From contig DILZ01000088.1 in NCBI GenBank assembly GCA_002425305.1, forward strand, positions 2,776 through 17,118: 14,343 nucleotides of DNA, in the 5' to 3' direction. The notes below the pieces were generated by a model. That model was not told where the DNA came from and did not search any database. It saw nothing but the letters and a program-made list of their open reading frames with translations. This DNA is from Ruminococcaceae bacterium UBA5579 (lineage in GTDB: Bacteria; Bacillota; Clostridia; Oscillospirales; Ruminococcaceae). A program made the translations under genes and the position numbers. Positions 12,965-14,343 of the stretch are shown here, piece after piece; the first letter of the stretch is position 1; each line of letters starts with the position of its first letter.

Positions 12965-14343
12965 TTAATTGTTCTTCTTCCAACCGTGTTCCGCGAGCAT
13001 ATCAAGTGTAACGCACTTCTGACAGCTGTAAGCATAACGCAGCGCGGATTTTTTCGTGTACGTTTCGGAGAGCTTTCCCGTTCTGTCTATCGTGTATTCG
13101 CCGCTGTCGGGAGCCGTCCAAAGCCACATCGCGTTGTCGCGGTTCATAAAATCAATGCTTGGTAGAACATCGCACGAAGTCACGGCAAGTATCTTGCGCC
13201 CCGTCGCGGGATCGGAGGAAAGTGCGGTGAATCTTCCCGCGAATGAAGATGTGGATTTTTCATAGAAGCTCTGTGCGATGATGTCGACATACTTGTCGCC
13301 GGGATAGAAGCTGAAATCACTGTTGTTCCATATCCAGATAAGATTTTTAAGTCCGTTATACTTCCCAAGTCTTGTAAAAACGAGCTGCCAGAGCTTCTTA
13401 TAGTTTTCCGAGCTGCCTCCCCACCAGAAAAATCCTGTGTCACCATCGGGGATAGGCTCGAACAGAATGGGGATATTCGCATCGTCAAGCTCCTTGAGAG
13501 TATCCGCGAGCTTGTCCAGGTCGTAAAGCAGCTGTGCCGCCTCCTGTGTCATAAGCTCATTGTTCAGCTGCAGCTGTATCCCGTCCTCGTTCAGCATACC
13601 AAGCTCTAACGGATCGATGCCGTCAAGAGCCGTGCTAAGCGAAAAGTCGTTTGCGTTCGTGCTGCGAAGCGGATTTGGGGAGTACCAATGCCAGCTGTAT
13701 GAGCAGATACCGCCTTTTTCGTCCCACTCCTTTGCAAGCTCAAGATCGTTTTTGATGACCTCTGCGGAGTGCGCGTCATCCTTGAGCACAAGGGCAAGCT
13801 CGCTTGTACGAATTGCGGGATATCGTGTGGTTTCCTCATAGACCGCGTCTATCTCCGCATTTGTTCCGCACGAAACGTTTTGCGCCGTTAAGGTGTATTT
13901 ACCGTAATTATCGGAAAGTGCCCTCATAAGCATTGCGGTACGCAGAGATGCGTTTTCCGCAACACAAGCGCTGCCCGTTCTGTAAAGCTCCTCACCCGCC
14001 GCGTCCGAGTTTTCAACGACAAAGCAGTCAATATCCGCCGCGCCGTTTTCAACGGTAAACATAAGCGAGTTCATTCCGACGGACAAATAAAGATTATCCA
14101 CAACGAACAGCTTGAACTCGTCGTCCTCGCTGTCGGTTTTCGGCACGGAATACATTCCCTCGACAAGATCGCCGACCTGAAGCCTTATTTTCGCCCCCTC
14201 CGCCGACCTTACCGCGATGACTGCGCGGTAAAACTGCGATGACACAGCGGTCACTACCTGCGAAAGGTGTTGACCTTTTTTCAGTTCAACATATCCGCCA
14301 TAATCGGGATTTTGCAGCTCTTCGCCGTGTTCGTCCTTCGCTG
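12965..14343 (-). CDS. GH26-type glycoside hydrolase-like protein, N-terminus cut off
   Basis: The reading frame is open to the right edge, so the N-terminus is missing. Numbers below count from the GTG at 14252-14254, which is unlikely to be the real start. The first 90 or so residues are strand-rich and resemble a carbohydrate-binding beta-sandwich. From about 105 the pattern is that of family 26 mannanases: YGKYTLTAQN, RYPAIR, WDEKGGICSYSWHWYSP (about 176-192), FFWWGG (about 275-280), GLKNLIWIWN, and YPGDKYVDII. The acid/base Glu of the usual RPLHE...FWWG block is Asp270 here (EPIPDGDTGFFWWG), and the nucleophile Glu of the usual ALTE block is Ser360 (AVTSCD). It is therefore probably inactive or altered. 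Such proteins act outside the cell on mannans. Confidence 0.85.
   Translation of the reverse strand, partial: AKDEHGEELQNPDYGGYVELKKGQHLSQVVTAVSSQFYRAVIAVRSAEGAKIRLQVGDLVEGMYSVPKTDSEDDEFKLFVVDNLYLSVGMNSLMFTVENGAADIDCFVVENSDAAGEELYRTGSACVAENASLRTAMLMRALSDNYGKYTLTAQNVSCGTNAEIDAVYEETTRYPAIRTSELALVLKDDAHSAEVIKNDLELAKEWDEKGGICSYSWHWYSPNPLRSTNANDFSLSTALDGIDPLELGMLNEDGIQLQLNNELMTQEAAQLLYDLDKLADTLKELDDANIPILFEPIPDGDTGFFWWGGSSENYKKLWQLVFTRLGKYNGLKNLIWIWNNSDFSFYPGDKYVDIIAQSFYEKSTSSFAGRFTALSSDPATGRKILAVTSCDVLPSIDFMNRDNAMWLWTAPDSGEYTIDRTGKLSETYTKKSALRYAYSCQKCVTLDMLAEHGWKKNN

Noticed and set aside
14252..14254. GTG at 14252-14254 as start of the GH26-like gene
   Set aside because: The frame stays open to the window edge, upstream residues continue the beta-rich domain, and a secreted protein should begin with a signal peptide, which is absent here.

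Overview
The window looks like chromosomal DNA from a Gram-positive anaerobe of the class Clostridia, most likely an Oscillospiraceae/Ruminococcaceae-type gut or rumen bacterium. This is inferred from gene order and families (ftsE-ftsX-S41 protease-greA-lysS, a PucR/CdaR-type regulator, metG followed by a PH-domain gene and tatD, a GH26-type secreted protein), strong AGGAGG ribosome-binding sites, and moderate GC with AT-rich intergenic promoters. No phage, transposase, CRISPR, tRNA or rRNA gene was seen.

Left block, minus strand (read right to left): a PucR-type regulator (5387-6472), then ftsE, ftsX, an S41 C-terminal processing peptidase, greA and lysS. FtsEX is the division-linked ABC-type regulator of peptidoglycan hydrolysis and the S41 protease is its extracytoplasmic neighbour. 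GreA rescues stalled RNA polymerase and LysRS charges tRNA-Lys. ftsE and ftsX overlap. A 453-base divergent spacer (6473-6925) carries a minus-strand promoter for the regulator and a plus-strand promoter for metG.

Right block, plus strand: metG, a small PH-domain protein, an uncharacterised Asn/Glu-rich protein, tatD, a GNAT acetyltransferase, a CBS/CorC-domain protein without the usual membrane domain, and nth. It ends in a bidirectional hairpin terminator shared with a convergent minus-strand gene. That gene is a GH26-type glycoside hydrolase cut off by the right edge; both of its catalytic glutamates appear to be replaced.

The most unusual feature is not a gene. Four intergenic spacers (1612-1761, 6800-6841, 8867-8967, 11329-11356) are built from degenerate 7-base repeats of one family (NNNTWAG, or CTWANNN on the other strand). 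At the three gene-gene junctions they fill almost exactly the space between one gene's stop codon and the next gene's Shine-Dalgarno. Two are imperfect inverted repeats. The period of 7 puts TAG/TAA stops in every reading frame. They may be a dispersed repeat family, or a junction element that insulates or spaces genes within an operon.
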